A stretch of 64,000 nucleotides of DNA from Streptococcus pneumoniae (lineage in GTDB: Bacteria > Bacillota > Bacilli > Lactobacillales > Streptococcaceae), in assembly GCF_001096185.1 (NCBI RefSeq), contig NZ_CRPU01000003.1:62001-126000 (forward strand), read 5' to 3'. Positions 1-9,878 of the stretch are shown here, piece after piece. The position numbers and the translations under genes were made by a program. Each line of letters starts with the position of its first letter. Positions within the stretch are counted from its first letter, which is position 1. Under the pieces are notes generated by a model. It had not been told where the DNA came from and made no database searches. It worked only from the letters and a program-made list of their open reading frames with translations.

Positions 1-1073
1 TTCAAAACCTCTTTCAAGGTTTGGGACGCGATACGGCAAATGAATTGGAAAACATTCTGGTTAGTGATAAACTATCTACTTTCCGTAACTTTTTCAATCA
101 AGAAACCAAGCCCTGCTTGACAGAGACATCCTTCAGTCCAGTTCCTTTTGCAAATCAGGTGGGAGAGCCTTTCACCAGTCTTTCTGATTTGCTGGACACC
201 TACTATAAGGATAAGGCTGAACGCGACCGTGTCAAACAGCAAGCCAGTGAACTCATTCGTCGTGTTGAAAATGAACTTCAGAAAAACCGCCACAAACTCA
301 AAAAACAGGAAAAAGAGTTACTGGCGACAGACAATGCTGAAGAATTTCGTCAAAAAGGGGAATTGCTGACAACCTTCCTCCATCAGGTGCCTAATGACCA
401 AGACCAGGTTATCCTGGACAACTACTACACCAACCAACCTACCACCATTGCGCTGGATAAGGCTCTGACTCCCAACCAGAATGCCCAACGCTATTTCAAA
501 CGCTATCAGAAATTAAAAGAAGCTGTCAAATACTTGACTGATCTGATTGAAGAAACAAAGACAAGCATTCTCTATCTGGAAAGTGTGGAGACCGTCCTCA
601 ACCAAGCTGGACTGGAAGAAATCGCTGAAATCCGTGAAGAATTGATTCAAACAGGTTTTATCCGCAGAAGACAACGGGAGAAAATCCAGAAACGTAAAAA
701 ACCAGAACAGTATCTAGCAAGCGATGGCAAAACCATCATCTATGTCGGCCGCAATAACCTGCAAAATGAAGAGCTAACCTTTAAAATGGCCCGCAAGGAG
801 GAACTTTGGTTCCATGCCAAGGACATTCCTGGAAGTCACGTTGTCATCTCAGGAAATCTTGACCCATCTGATGAAGTCAAGACAGACGCAGCAGAGCTGG
901 CTGCCTACTTCTCTCAAGGTCGCCTGTCAAATCTGGTTCAGGTAGATATGATTGAAGTCAAGAAACTCAACAAACCAACTGGTGGAAAACCCGGCTTTGT
1001 CACCTACACAGGACAAAAGACCCTCCGTGTCACACCAGACCCAGAAAAAATCGCATCCATGAAAAAATCCTGA
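1..1073 (+). CDS. pavA: PavA / RqcH-like NFACT protein, 3' part only
   Basis: Partial: the frame is already open at base 3, and the usual protein of about 550 residues has lost roughly its first 200 off the left edge. The visible part begins in the second half of the NFACT-N region (GLGRDTANELE), runs through a Lys/Glu-rich coiled coil (about visible residues 75-230) and ends in an NFACT-R (DUF814) domain marked by YVGRNNLQNEELTFK and ELWFHAKDIPGSHVV. Family members are Rqc2/RqcH-type factors of ribosome-associated quality control. The pneumococcal protein, PavA, is known as a fibronectin-binding adherence and virulence factor without a signal peptide or wall anchor. The TTG at 21 is only the first start-like codon in the cut frame. 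The TGA stop is at the foot of its terminator hairpin. Confidence 0.93.
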   Translation, partial: QNLFQGLGRDTANELENILVSDKLSTFRNFFNQETKPCLTETSFSPVPFANQVGEPFTSLSDLLDTYYKDKAERDRVKQQASELIRRVENELQKNRHKLKKQEKELLATDNAEEFRQKGELLTTFLHQVPNDQDQVILDNYYTNQPTTIALDKALTPNQNAQRYFKRYQKLKEAVKYLTDLIEETKTSILYLESVETVLNQAGLEEIAEIREELIQTGFIRRRQREKIQKRKKPEQYLASDGKTIIYVGRNNLQNEELTFKMARKEELWFHAKDIPGSHVVISGNLDPSDEVKTDAAELAAYFSQGRLSNLVQVDMIEVKKLNKPTGGKPGFVTYTGQKTLRVTPDPEKIASMKKS

Positions 1074-1096
1074 TTTTACTTGAAATCAGGATTTTT
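1063..1096 (+). terminator. Rho-independent terminator of pavA
   Basis: A 14-bp stem (AAAAATCCTGATTT paired with AAATCAGGATTTTT) with a 6-nt loop ends in a T run. The left arm contains the pavA stop codon, so the gene ends inside its own terminator. Confidence 0.9.
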
Positions 1097-1123
1097 AACT
1101 TACTATTCACTCAAATCATATTC

Positions 1124-1273
1124 ATACTCAATGAAAATCAAAGAGCAAACTAGGAAGCTAGCCGCAGGCTGCTCAAAGCACTGCTTTGAGGTTGTAAATA
1201 AGACTGACAAAGTCAGTCACATATATAATCCAAGGCGACGTTGACGTGGTTTGAAGAGATTTTTGAAGAGTAT
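1124..1273 (-). repeat. BOX element (boxA-boxB-boxC)
   Basis: Recognised from boxC (ATACTCAATGAAAATCAAAG) at the left, boxB (CTTTGAGGTTGTA, ACTGAC..AGTCAG) in the middle and boxA (TTTGAAGAGATTTT, GAAGAGTAT) at the right. Read on the minus strand it runs A-B-C with one boxB. It fills the gap between the convergent pavA and lytB genes. Imperfect 22-bp direct repeats lie at 1100-1121 and 1273-1294, just outside it. Confidence 0.93.
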
Positions 1274-1306
1274 TACTACTTACTCAAATCATATCCAATA
1301 ATAGGA

Positions 1307-3019
1307 CTAATCTTTGCCACCTAGTTTCTCATTGATTTTCATCATCACACTAGCAATTTTTTCGCCCCAATAAGGGTCTGAGGCATATTCCACATTCATA
1401 CCAGACGCCTTGTTTCCAAGGAAAGTTCTGCCCCTATCGATATAATTTTCCTTGATCCACTTGGTTGCTCCTAAAATACCTTTATCCACATCATCAAATG
1501 TCTTGGCAGAAAGGTAAGGTGTCGTATCATAGGCTGTAATTCCAAAGAAATTATTCTTATCTTTGGCAATCTTACTTCGTCCCCAATCACTTTCTAAAGC
1601 ACTATGGGCAAGGAGATAGAGGGCATTGATATGGTAATGTTCTTCAGCTTCCTTAAAGGTAGCTCCCTTATTTTCCAGGAGGCTATTATTAATATTTAAC
1701 AAACTAAATACCTTATCCAAGTCTTCAGCACTATAGTTTGTAGCATCTGTCAAATCTTTGAAAAGGAAGGGATTTTCAAGGTTAAAACCATCAAAATGCA
1801 GCCCATCTGCCGAATAATATTTCTTGCCTACTTCCATATCAGAAAGATGAGAAGCTACTGGGATACTAGCATTCTGAGCCACATAGTGATAAAAACGATA
1901 CCCATCGCTCTCATAATAAGGGATAAAATCCTTGCTAGAATCTAGTGCTTGTAAATCTTCTGTTTTCATATAGCCTGACAAACCAGAAATAGTAATAGCC
2001 AGGCGCTTGTCATCACTTTTTCTATCCTTATCTAGCCATACGACACTACCTTGCGATATATAGGAGAGCTTTTCACCATCTGCATTATAAACATTTGCTG
2101 TGACAGGAACTACTTGATAGTAAGCAGCATTTTCGTTTGTAGCTTTTTCTCCAAGCCATTTACCATCGCTTCCAAGCTGATAACCATCTACTGTCTCATT
2201 TTTCGCCATGTAGCCACCAGATTTGAAGTAGTACCAGGCTTGACTTTTAGAATCGTATAACCATTCTTTCTCAGTCATTTTCCCATCAGATTTGAGGTAA
2301 AACCATGACTCCTTATCCCAAATCCATTCATTTGCTGCCATATAGCCACCGGATTTTAGATAATAATAGTGACCATTCTCGAAAATCCATTCTTTATCAG
2401 CATGATTTCCATTTGCTTTGATGTAAAACCAAGATTGGTATTGTTTGTCAAAAAGCCAACCTTGCTGTACTTTAGCACCACTAGCACTCACATAAGCCTG
2501 TTCAATCCACTGACTTGTCAGTAGATAACCACCGGATTTGAAATAATAGTCCTTCCCCTTGATTTGAAGCCATTCTTTCTCTGCGTGTTGTCCATCTGCT
2601 TTGATATAAAACCAAGCATCGTATCGAGAATCATAGACCCAGTCTTCTATTACCTTGGCACCTGTTGCACCAACATAGGAAGCACCTACCCAAGCATTTC
2701 TTTTCATCTTTCCATTTTGGTCAAGATAATAAAAGGTTCCCTTGTCTTCTACCCATTCTGATTTGGCCATATAGCCACCAGATTTGAGATAAAAATAATC
2801 ATCACCTTGCTTCAACCATTCATTTTCAGCATAGTTAGCATCTGCTTTTATATAAAACCAAGATTGATAGTGAGCATCAAAAACCCACTCATTCGCTGCT
2901 TGACTGCCATCTGCTTTCAGGTATTGTTTTCCTTGCCAAGTACCATCGCTAGCCATTGCACTCTCTGGTCTGACTAAGAAAAATAGCAGGGCTAAAAAAA
3001 TAAATTTTAATTTCTTCAT
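1307..3019 (-). CDS. lytB: LytB, choline-binding endo-beta-N-acetylglucosaminidase
   Basis: Cell-separation hydrolase, 570 residues from the chosen start. A signal peptide (MKKLKFIFLALLFFL.., cleavage near SAMA-SD) leads into a long block of aromatic choline-binding repeats (SWFYIKAD, YYYLKSGGYMA) up to about residue 285, which bind choline on teichoic acids. The C-terminal half is the glucosaminidase region, with the catalytic-type glutamate in AHSALESDWG at residue 476. I start at the ATG at 3019: it is preceded by GGAAGAAGG and opens directly with the signal peptide. An ATG 9 codons upstream (3046) is only 3 nt from a TATAAT box (3050-3055) and has no ribosome site. From memory, R6 and TIGR4 LytB are about 700 and 660 residues, so this allele seems to have fewer repeats. 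Confidence 0.93.
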   Translation of the reverse strand: MKKLKFIFLALLFFLVRPESAMASDGTWQGKQYLKADGSQAANEWVFDAHYQSWFYIKADANYAENEWLKQGDDYFYLKSGGYMAKSEWVEDKGTFYYLDQNGKMKRNAWVGASYVGATGAKVIEDWVYDSRYDAWFYIKADGQHAEKEWLQIKGKDYYFKSGGYLLTSQWIEQAYVSASGAKVQQGWLFDKQYQSWFYIKANGNHADKEWIFENGHYYYLKSGGYMAANEWIWDKESWFYLKSDGKMTEKEWLYDSKSQAWYYFKSGGYMAKNETVDGYQLGSDGKWLGEKATNENAAYYQVVPVTANVYNADGEKLSYISQGSVVWLDKDRKSDDKRLAITISGLSGYMKTEDLQALDSSKDFIPYYESDGYRFYHYVAQNASIPVASHLSDMEVGKKYYSADGLHFDGFNLENPFLFKDLTDATNYSAEDLDKVFSLLNINNSLLENKGATFKEAEEHYHINALYLLAHSALESDWGRSKIAKDKNNFFGITAYDTTPYLSAKTFDDVDKGILGATKWIKENYIDRGRTFLGNKASGMNVEYASDPYWGEKIASVMMKINEKLGGKD

Positions 3020-3117
3020 TAACCTTCTTCCTCTGTTCTTACTCATTTCATTATATCAAAATTCTCTATAATCAACATTAAAAACTAATAAAAAATCAAG
3101 AACAGATTGATTGCAGC

Positions 3118-4867
<1,750 letters not shown>

Positions 4868-4901
4868 GATTTTTCCTCCTTAAATTTTAAGGGGACCAGA
4901 T

Positions 4902-5040
4902 AAAGAAAAGACCTTGCTAGTGCAAGGCCTCAGTTAAAATCGTACAACACAAGAGAGCACACTCAAAAAGTCCCCTCTAGAAAATTGTACTATTCTTTTA
5001 TCTGACACCTTGTGAGTCTCTCTGGACTCCCCTTAAAGGT
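4902..5040 (-). promoter_or_regulatory. PyrR-type attenuator leader of pyrK-pyrDB
   Basis: Reading the minus strand, the RNA carries a PyrR-binding hairpin (AGTCCAGAGAGACTC, 5014-5028), a middle antiterminator segment, and then an intrinsic terminator (4902-4929) with stem GGCCTTGC / GCAAGGTC and a T-rich tail. The AGTCC-AGAGAG-ACT loop is the conserved PyrR target. In known systems, UMP-loaded PyrR stabilises this hairpin and lets the terminator form. The leader directly precedes the pyrK ribosome site. Identification is by motif and layout. Confidence 0.85.
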
Positions 5041-5052
5041 TAAATTTTTATT

Positions 5053-5081
5053 AGTATACTCTTTCAGCTAAAAAAAGTCAA
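5053..5081 (-). promoter_or_regulatory. Sigma-A promoter of the pyr leader
   Basis: Minus strand: TTGACT (5076-5081), 17-bp spacer, TATACT (5053-5058). The -35 hexamer lies inside the right arm and T-tract of the gloA terminator. Confidence 0.85.
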
Positions 5082-5108
5082 GTAGAAAACGAACATTCTA
5101 CTTGACTT
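5071..5108 (-). terminator. Terminator of gloA
   Basis: A perfect 13-bp stem (5075-5087 with 5096-5108) ends in T residues on the minus strand. Its distal arm doubles as the -35 of the next operon. Confidence 0.9.
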
Positions 5109-5115
5109 CACGAGA

Positions 5116-5496
5116 TTATTTTTCACGAATGACTTCTACCTTGTATCCATCAGGGTCTTTGACAAAGTAATAGTTAGGTGCAGTTCCTGGTAGACCATTT
5201 GGTTCAGTTACTTCATATCCTTTGGCACTATGCTCTTGATGAAGTGCCTCAAGATCAGGTGTACTGAGGGCGATATGGGCAAATCCATCTCCAACCACAT
5301 ACGGACCGTGATCGTAGTTATAAGTCAATTCCAACTCATAGTCGTCACCCTCAAGACCTAGATAGACAATCGTGAAGGCATGATCTGGAAAATCTCTGCG
5401 ACGCAATTCTTTAAAACCAAAAGCATCTTGATAAAATGCGATTGATTTTTCAAGGTTTTCTACTCGCAAGCAAGTGTGTAGCATTTTTGAAGCCAT
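5116..5496 (-). CDS. gloA: Glyoxalase I-family protein (lactoylglutathione lyase)
   Basis: 126-residue VOC-superfamily protein of usual glyoxalase I length. Expected metal ligands are visible: His in MLHTCLRV, Glu in YELELTYNY, His in FAHIAL and Glu in YKVEVIREK. The family isomerises the hemithioacetal of methylglyoxal and a thiol, protecting glycolytic cells from methylglyoxal. The ATG at 5496 has AAAGGAG. The gene sits between the rplT terminator and the pyr promoter, so it is probably a single-gene unit fed partly by read-through from the ribosomal-protein operon, since I see no strong promoter of its own. Confidence 0.88.
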   Translation of the reverse strand: MASKMLHTCLRVENLEKSIAFYQDAFGFKELRRRDFPDHAFTIVYLGLEGDDYELELTYNYDHGPYVVGDGFAHIALSTPDLEALHQEHSAKGYEVTEPNGLPGTAPNYYFVKDPDGYKVEVIREK

Positions 5497-5511
5497 ATTT
5501 TTCTCCTTTAT

Positions 5512-5546
5512 TTTTAAAAAGACTGGGACAATCCTGTTCCAGTCTT
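5512..5546 (-). terminator. Terminator of infC-rpmI-rplT
   Basis: Stem AAGACTGG / CCAGTCTT with an 11-nt loop, followed by TTTTT on the minus strand. It ends 16 nt before the gloA start. Confidence 0.85.
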
Positions 5547-5554
5547 ATCTGTTA

Positions 5555-5914
5555 TTATTTACCAAGTTTTGCTTTAGCTGCATCTGCAAGAGCTGTGAAA
5601 GCTGCTGCATCGTTAACAGCCAAGTCAGCAAGCATTTTACGGTTAACTTCGATCTCAGCCAATTTCAAACCATGCATCAATTGTGAGTATGAAAGTCCGT
5701 TCATACGAGCTGCCGCGTTGATACGAGTGATCCACAATTTGCGGAAGTCACGTTTTTTCTGACGACGGTCACGGTATGCATAGTAGTAAGAGTTCATTAC
5801 TTGTTCTTTTGCAGTACGGAACAAGATGTGTTTAGCTCCATAGTAACCTTTTGCTAATTTAAGAATACGTTTACGACGTTTGCGTGATACAACGCCACCT
5901 TTAACACGTGCCAT
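5555..5914 (-). CDS. rplT: 50S ribosomal protein L20
   Basis: 119 residues, the normal L20 length, with the basic N-terminus [16 protein letters not shown] and the conserved [15 protein letters not shown] segment. It binds 23S rRNA early in 50S assembly. In Firmicutes and enterobacteria L20 also represses its own operon by binding the mRNA. It is the last gene of infC-rpmI-rplT and ends at a strong terminator. Confidence 0.98.
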   Translation of the reverse strand: MARVKGGVVSRKRRKRILKLAKGYYGAKHILFRTAKEQVMNSYYYAYRDRRQKKRDFRKLWITRINAAARMNGLSYSQLMHGLKLAEIEVNRKMLADLAVNDAAAFTALADAAKAKLGK

Positions 5915-5965
5915 GTTTTATTTCCTCCAAATATTTCCTAGAATTGTTTACTTACAGTCAAGCTA

Positions 5966-6166
5966 TTATTTCAAGCGAGTAAGCATTGCTTTGATACGTT
6001 TGTAATCTCCTGAATGCACCATAGATGCTTTACGAAGATGACGACGTTGTTTCTTAGTTTTTCCGTGGAAACGGTGAGAAGTGTAAGCACGGAAACGTTT
6101 AAGTCCACCAGAACCTGTACGTTTGAAACGTTTAGCTGATGCGCGGTGTGTTTTTTGTTTTGGCAT
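5966..6166 (-). CDS. rpmI: 50S ribosomal protein L35
   Basis: 66 residues, very basic, with the L35 signature [20 protein letters not shown]. Structural protein of the large ribosomal subunit. Middle gene of the infC operon; GGAGAAAAA precedes its ATG and only short gaps separate it from infC and rplT. Confidence 0.98.
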   Translation of the reverse strand: MPKQKTHRASAKRFKRTGSGGLKRFRAYTSHRFHGKTKKQRRHLRKASMVHSGDYKRIKAMLTRLK

Positions 6167-6198
6167 GATTTTTTCTCCTTTATTTAACTTTCTGACAA

Positions 6199-6720
6199 TT
6201 ATTTTTTGTCAGTCGCTGGCGCCAATTGCATGAACATTTGACGTCCATCCATTTTAGCACGCTGTTCGATGATGGCAATATCTTGAGTTGCTTCAGCAAA
6301 CTCGGCTAAAACTTTTGCACCAATCTCTTTATGGGTAATCATACGACCCTTAAAGCGAATAGATACCTTAACTTTATTTCCTTTTTCAAGGAATTTGCGT
6401 GCATTGCGAAGTTTTGTATCAAAGTCACCCTTGTCAATAGTTGGACTTAGACGAACTTCTTTCACAGTAACAACACTTTGTTTTTTACGCTGTTCTTTTT
6501 GCTTCTTCTGGTACTCAAATTTGAACTTACCGTAGTCCATAATTTTTGCAACAGGCGGTTTGGCTTGGGGTTGAATCAATACTAGGTCAACATTAGCGTT
6601 ATCAGCCAAAGCTTGCGCTTCACTGAGGGGCTTGATGCCTAGCTGTTCTCCTTCAAGACCAATCAAGCGAACTTCACGTACACGAATCTCATCATTGATG
6701 AATAAGTCTTGCTTTGCTAT
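6199..6720 (-). CDS. infC: Translation initiation factor IF-3, with an ATA start
   Basis: IF-3 controls start-codon selection and keeps ribosomal subunits apart. The N-terminal domain begins at [18 protein letters not shown], the linker is Lys-rich ([13 protein letters not shown]), and the C-domain carries [14 protein letters not shown] start at the ATA codon at 6720 (173 residues). It lies 6 nt after AGAGGTG, the only good ribosome site here. Upstream in-frame candidates (TTG at 6756, GTG at 6729) lack one, and that GTG is itself part of the Shine-Dalgarno. Non-AUG starts (AUU, AUA) are typical of infC and let IF-3 repress its own translation. Databases often annotate a longer protein beginning near the TTG. 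Confidence 0.93.
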
Positions 6721-6746
6721 GGTTTTCACCTCTTTTGTTTTATTAG

Positions 6747-6878
6747 AGAAAAACAATAGCGGACTCGTAAATATACAAGCCCGCACGTTATGATAGCGTT
6801 TCTTAGAAACTTTTCATCCGTAGGGCCAGGCAACTTAATGTCACAAGGCGAGAAGCTCTCACTTCTGCTTTTCTCAAC
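6747..6878 (-). promoter_or_regulatory. Structured leader of infC-rpmI-rplT (L20-type autoregulatory leader)
   Basis: About 130 nt of untranslated RNA lie between the promoter and the infC ribosome site. It contains a hairpin near its 5' end (AGAAGTGAGAGCTTCT), a GCCTGG/CCTACGG region, and finally a terminator-like hairpin (6759-6784, GCGGGCTTG / CGAGTCCGC) followed by ATTGTTTTT. A terminator directly before infC is the layout of Firmicute L20 leaders, where excess L20 causes attenuation. Assignment is by context and structure only. Confidence 0.75.
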
Positions 6879-6884
6879 TTTTAT

Positions 6885-6913
6885 ATGATACCAAGTTTTC
6901 TAGCTCTTGTCAA
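6885..6913 (-). promoter_or_regulatory. Promoter of infC operon
   Basis: Minus strand TTGACA (6908-6913), 17-bp spacer, TATCAT (6885-6890): consensus -35 with good spacing, as expected for a ribosomal-protein operon. Confidence 0.88.
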
Positions 6914-6948
6914 GATAAAAAGTTATTTTTTTGAAAAGTTTCTGCTCA

Positions 6949-9189
6949 TTAACCAACCGTGTCGATTTTCCAACTATTCCAACCTTTAAACCGTATAGCT
7001 CCTTGCTGGTCAGTTCGGTAAACTTTGCTATTGATACCTTCCAGTCGTGTCAAAGTTTCCTGATGGGGGAGTTTCGTTCGATTGTTCTTTCCAACTGAGA
7101 TGAGAGTCATCTCTGGTTTGAGCTGTTCTAAAAAGGCTGAACTTGATGATTTTTTAGAGCCATGTTGGCTAGCTTTCAAAACATCCACCTCTAGGTCAGG
7201 ATATTGCTTCAGCATGTCCTTCTCTCCTTTCTCCTCCAAATTTCCAGTGAAGAGAAAGTGCTTATCCAAAAGTTTTCCATACAGAACCAGGGAATCTTCA
7301 TGACCGCCATCTCCAATTTTCCTTGGGGATAGGACTTCTAACTGACTTCCAAAAATTAGAAGGTTTTCTCCCACTGACACACTACGTACTTTGTTTTGAG
7401 TCGCCTGTAGTTCTGCCACAAATTCCTTCTGTTTCAAACTGCCTTTTGACACTAAAATCTCCCCTACATGGAAAGCCTTGGTCACCTCCAACAAATCTCC
7501 AATATGCTCCTTGTCCGTATTTGTCAAAATCAGCTGGTCAATCTTGCTCACTCCTCGACTTTTAAGATAGGGTATCAAGCTTCTCTGGGCATTGCTGGTC
7601 GTCGCCTTTTCTTGCCATTTTTCGATTTTCTTATCAGATTCTGCCTTGCCACCAACATCTATAAGAATGGTTTTCCCAGTTACATCCCGTAGGAAAATAC
7701 TTTCCCCTTGCCCAACATCCAGCATGGTGATTTCATTTTCCAGTGGATACTTGGTCAGGAAAAAGAGACCTGTAATCAATAAGCTCAACACTGCTAGCCT
7801 TTTAATGTTTTTCCTCAAATCATAGACTAAAGCCAAGGAAATTAACAATAAAATTAAAATCCACGCATTAGGTTGTCCAAGTACAAGCGGCCTGCTTGCC
7901 ACCTGTGATACAAAGCGAATCATTCCCTCCAACCATTCAAAAATAAAATTAAGCTGAATGACTGGATAGAGAAAGGAAAGGGCAAATAAGATAGACAAGA
8001 GTGGTAAGAAGACCAAGTCAAAAAGAAAGGAAAAGACAAAGGTCAAAAGGATGGACCAAGGTTGAAATTCCGCAAAATAAAAGGACAAAATAGGCAATAT
8101 TCCCAAGGAAATGACTAGACTTTCTCTGGCAACAGCCTTGAGCCCCTCCCCTTCTTTGCTGGTCATGGTCAGGATAAAAGCATAAGCGCAGGACAAGACT
8201 CCTCCTGCTGTCAGGAAAAAGTTGGGCATGATAATAAAGAGGACAAGCACCGTCAGGGAAAAATTGTCCAAGCCCTTAACACCATGTTGAGCCAGTAACT
8301 TTTGCAAGAGACTGCGAATGACCGAAGCTGAAAATCCTGTCAGCCCTGCATAAATAAGAGAAAAGGGATAAGTCAGAAATTTCAACTTTTCTTGGGTCAA
8401 GCCCAATCGCAAGAGTAGTTTCTTAAAGCCATCCATGAAAAATCCTACCTGCATGCCCGACAAGGCAAAGAGGTGGATAATTCCTAGACTAGAATAAAGC
8501 TCATTCATCTCCTCAAAGTCTGTATCCAGATGTCCTAATAGAAGCCCCGTCATGTAATTGCGCATAGGGTCTGGAAAATGTGTCTTAATCCAAACCACAG
8601 CCTTTCGGCGTAAACTGGATAGATTTTCTCCTATATCCCAACTGCCAACCTTTTGAAGTGACTGGATTTTTTTGATATTGAGAGTCTGGTAAATTCCCTG
8701 AGTCTTCAGATAAGCTTGATAGTTAAAGCCACTAAAATTTCTCTGCCCTTCTGGCTCTGATAGTTTTCCTTCTAACTCTATCTCATGAAGGTCTGTTAAG
8801 ACTTGAAACTTCTCTTTTTCATTCTCGGACTGGAGTTTATAATAGACTTGGAAAGCACGACCGTTAGACTTGCCACGAAAGGATAAGCTATCACCATTGA
8901 CCTTAATAGTGTCGGGCAGAATCCGTACCCTTTCAGCAGAATCCGCCAAATTTTGACTTGCTTGACTCTGTTGCCAAGTTTGAAAGAGAAACCAGAAGCC
9001 AAAGACTCCACAAATCACTAGAACTTTGCCTGCAGATTTCCACGGAAATTGGATAAAGAGACAGACTAGCAGAAAAACAAAGCCCAACAAAGCAAAATAG
9101 GATACTGAGAAAATGGCGTAGTAAAGCCATAGTAACAGAAAACTCAGGTAAATTAGGGGAATAGAGAAATTCTTAATCCACTGTAACAT
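6949..9189 (-). CDS. comEC: ComEC, competence DNA-uptake channel
   Basis: 746-residue polytopic membrane protein (also called CelB) that carries single-stranded transforming DNA across the membrane. Order: two N-terminal membrane segments, an extracytoplasmic OB-like region (about 70-200), the Competence domain beginning near HLFALSGMQVG with many membrane helices (about 230-490), and a C-terminal metallo-beta-lactamase-like domain (MLDVGQGESIFLRD, LILTNTDKEHIGDL, QHGSKKSSS). In that last domain the usual HxHxDH motif reads TNTDKEH, so some metal ligands differ from true hydrolases. The ATG overlaps the comEA end by 17 nt, suggesting coupled translation. Late competence gene under the ComX box upstream of comEA. 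Confidence 0.95.
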   Translation of the reverse strand: MLQWIKNFSIPLIYLSFLLLWLYYAIFSVSYFALLGFVFLLVCLFIQFPWKSAGKVLVICGVFGFWFLFQTWQQSQASQNLADSAERVRILPDTIKVNGDSLSFRGKSNGRAFQVYYKLQSENEKEKFQVLTDLHEIELEGKLSEPEGQRNFSGFNYQAYLKTQGIYQTLNIKKIQSLQKVGSWDIGENLSSLRRKAVVWIKTHFPDPMRNYMTGLLLGHLDTDFEEMNELYSSLGIIHLFALSGMQVGFFMDGFKKLLLRLGLTQEKLKFLTYPFSLIYAGLTGFSASVIRSLLQKLLAQHGVKGLDNFSLTVLVLFIIMPNFFLTAGGVLSCAYAFILTMTSKEGEGLKAVARESLVISLGILPILSFYFAEFQPWSILLTFVFSFLFDLVFLPLLSILFALSFLYPVIQLNFIFEWLEGMIRFVSQVASRPLVLGQPNAWILILLLISLALVYDLRKNIKRLAVLSLLITGLFFLTKYPLENEITMLDVGQGESIFLRDVTGKTILIDVGGKAESDKKIEKWQEKATTSNAQRSLIPYLKSRGVSKIDQLILTNTDKEHIGDLLEVTKAFHVGEILVSKGSLKQKEFVAELQATQNKVRSVSVGENLLIFGSQLEVLSPRKIGDGGHEDSLVLYGKLLDKHFLFTGNLEEKGEKDMLKQYPDLEVDVLKASQHGSKKSSSSAFLEQLKPEMTLISVGKNNRTKLPHQETLTRLEGINSKVYRTDQQGAIRFKGWNSWKIDTVG

Positions 9190-9811
9190 AGTCTTTAAGT
9201 TTTTCTATGGTCTTGGCACCAATGCCAGAGACCTTCTTGAGCTCGTCTACTGACTTGAACTTGCCATTTGCCTCACGATGGTCAATAATGTCCTGAGCTC
9301 GTTTTCCTCCCAGTCCCTTGACCTGCTTGAGTTCTTCCAGACTGGCCTTGTTGAGATTGACCTTCTTTTCCTTGCTTATTGAAGAAGCTGTCCCCGAACC
9401 AGTCTGTTGACTAACTGCTTCTTCTCCCTTAGTAGGAACGTAAACCAGAGCCTCATCACTAACTTTCTGAGCTAGATTGAGCGACTTGCTGTCTGCTTGC
9501 TCTGTCAAGCCACCAGCCTTCTGAACAGCGTCATTGACTCGACTACCTACCGGTAAATCATAAATTCCAGGTGCTTTAACAGCGCCTTTTACATCTACTG
9601 TGATCATATCTTGTTCAACCGGTTCTTCCTTCACTTCCTTTTCGGTCGATGAATCCTTGGAAACTGCTGCAACTTCTACCTGCAAATTCGTTTCCTTGAC
9701 AGGTGTTTGTGGAGCTGGTTTTAGCAGGAAAAATCCTCCCACAAGCAAGCCCAGACCAGTACAGATGACAATGATTTTATACTCTTTGATTTTTTCGATA
9801 ATTGCTTCCAT
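9173..9811 (-). CDS. comEA: ComEA, competence DNA receptor
   Basis: 212 residues (also CelA). One N-terminal membrane anchor (IIVICTGLGLLVGGFFLL), a flexible Ser/Thr/Glu-rich linker, an SLBB-like domain (VDVKGAVKAPGIYDLP) and a C-terminal pair of helix-hairpin-helix motifs (KVNLNKASLEELKQVKGLG, VSGIGAKTIEKL) that bind double-stranded DNA. It hands DNA from the transformation pilus to ComEC. The ATG at 9811 has AGAGGAG, only about 20 nt behind the combox, giving a very short leader. Expressed only during the ComX phase of competence. Confidence 0.96.
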   Translation of the reverse strand: MEAIIEKIKEYKIIVICTGLGLLVGGFFLLKPAPQTPVKETNLQVEVAAVSKDSSTEKEVKEEPVEQDMITVDVKGAVKAPGIYDLPVGSRVNDAVQKAGGLTEQADSKSLNLAQKVSDEALVYVPTKGEEAVSQQTGSGTASSISKEKKVNLNKASLEELKQVKGLGGKRAQDIIDHREANGKFKSVDELKKVSGIGAKTIEKLKDYVTVD

Positions 9812-9830
9812 ATTTTCTCCTCTCTTAGAT

Positions 9831-9838
9831 TATTCGTA
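9831..9838 (-). promoter_or_regulatory. Combox (cin-box), ComX sigma-X promoter
   Basis: The minus strand reads TACGAATA, the exact core recognised by the alternative sigma factor ComX, placed just upstream of comEA. No sigma-A -10 competes with it. Confidence 0.95.
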
Positions 9839-9845
9839 AGAGGAA

Positions 9846-9877
9846 GAAAAAAACAGTCGAAAATTTCTTTTCAACTG
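9846..9877 (-). terminator. Terminator of the GNAT gene
   Basis: Stem CAGTTGAAAA / TTTTCGACTG (one G-T pair), GAAA loop, T7 tail on the minus strand. It insulates the combox promoter from upstream reading. Confidence 0.9.
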
Positions 9878-9878
9878 C

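Noticed and set aside
3020-3046. Nine-codon longer start for LytB
   Set aside because: No Shine-Dalgarno, 3 nt from the TATAAT box, and it would place charged residues before the signal peptide.
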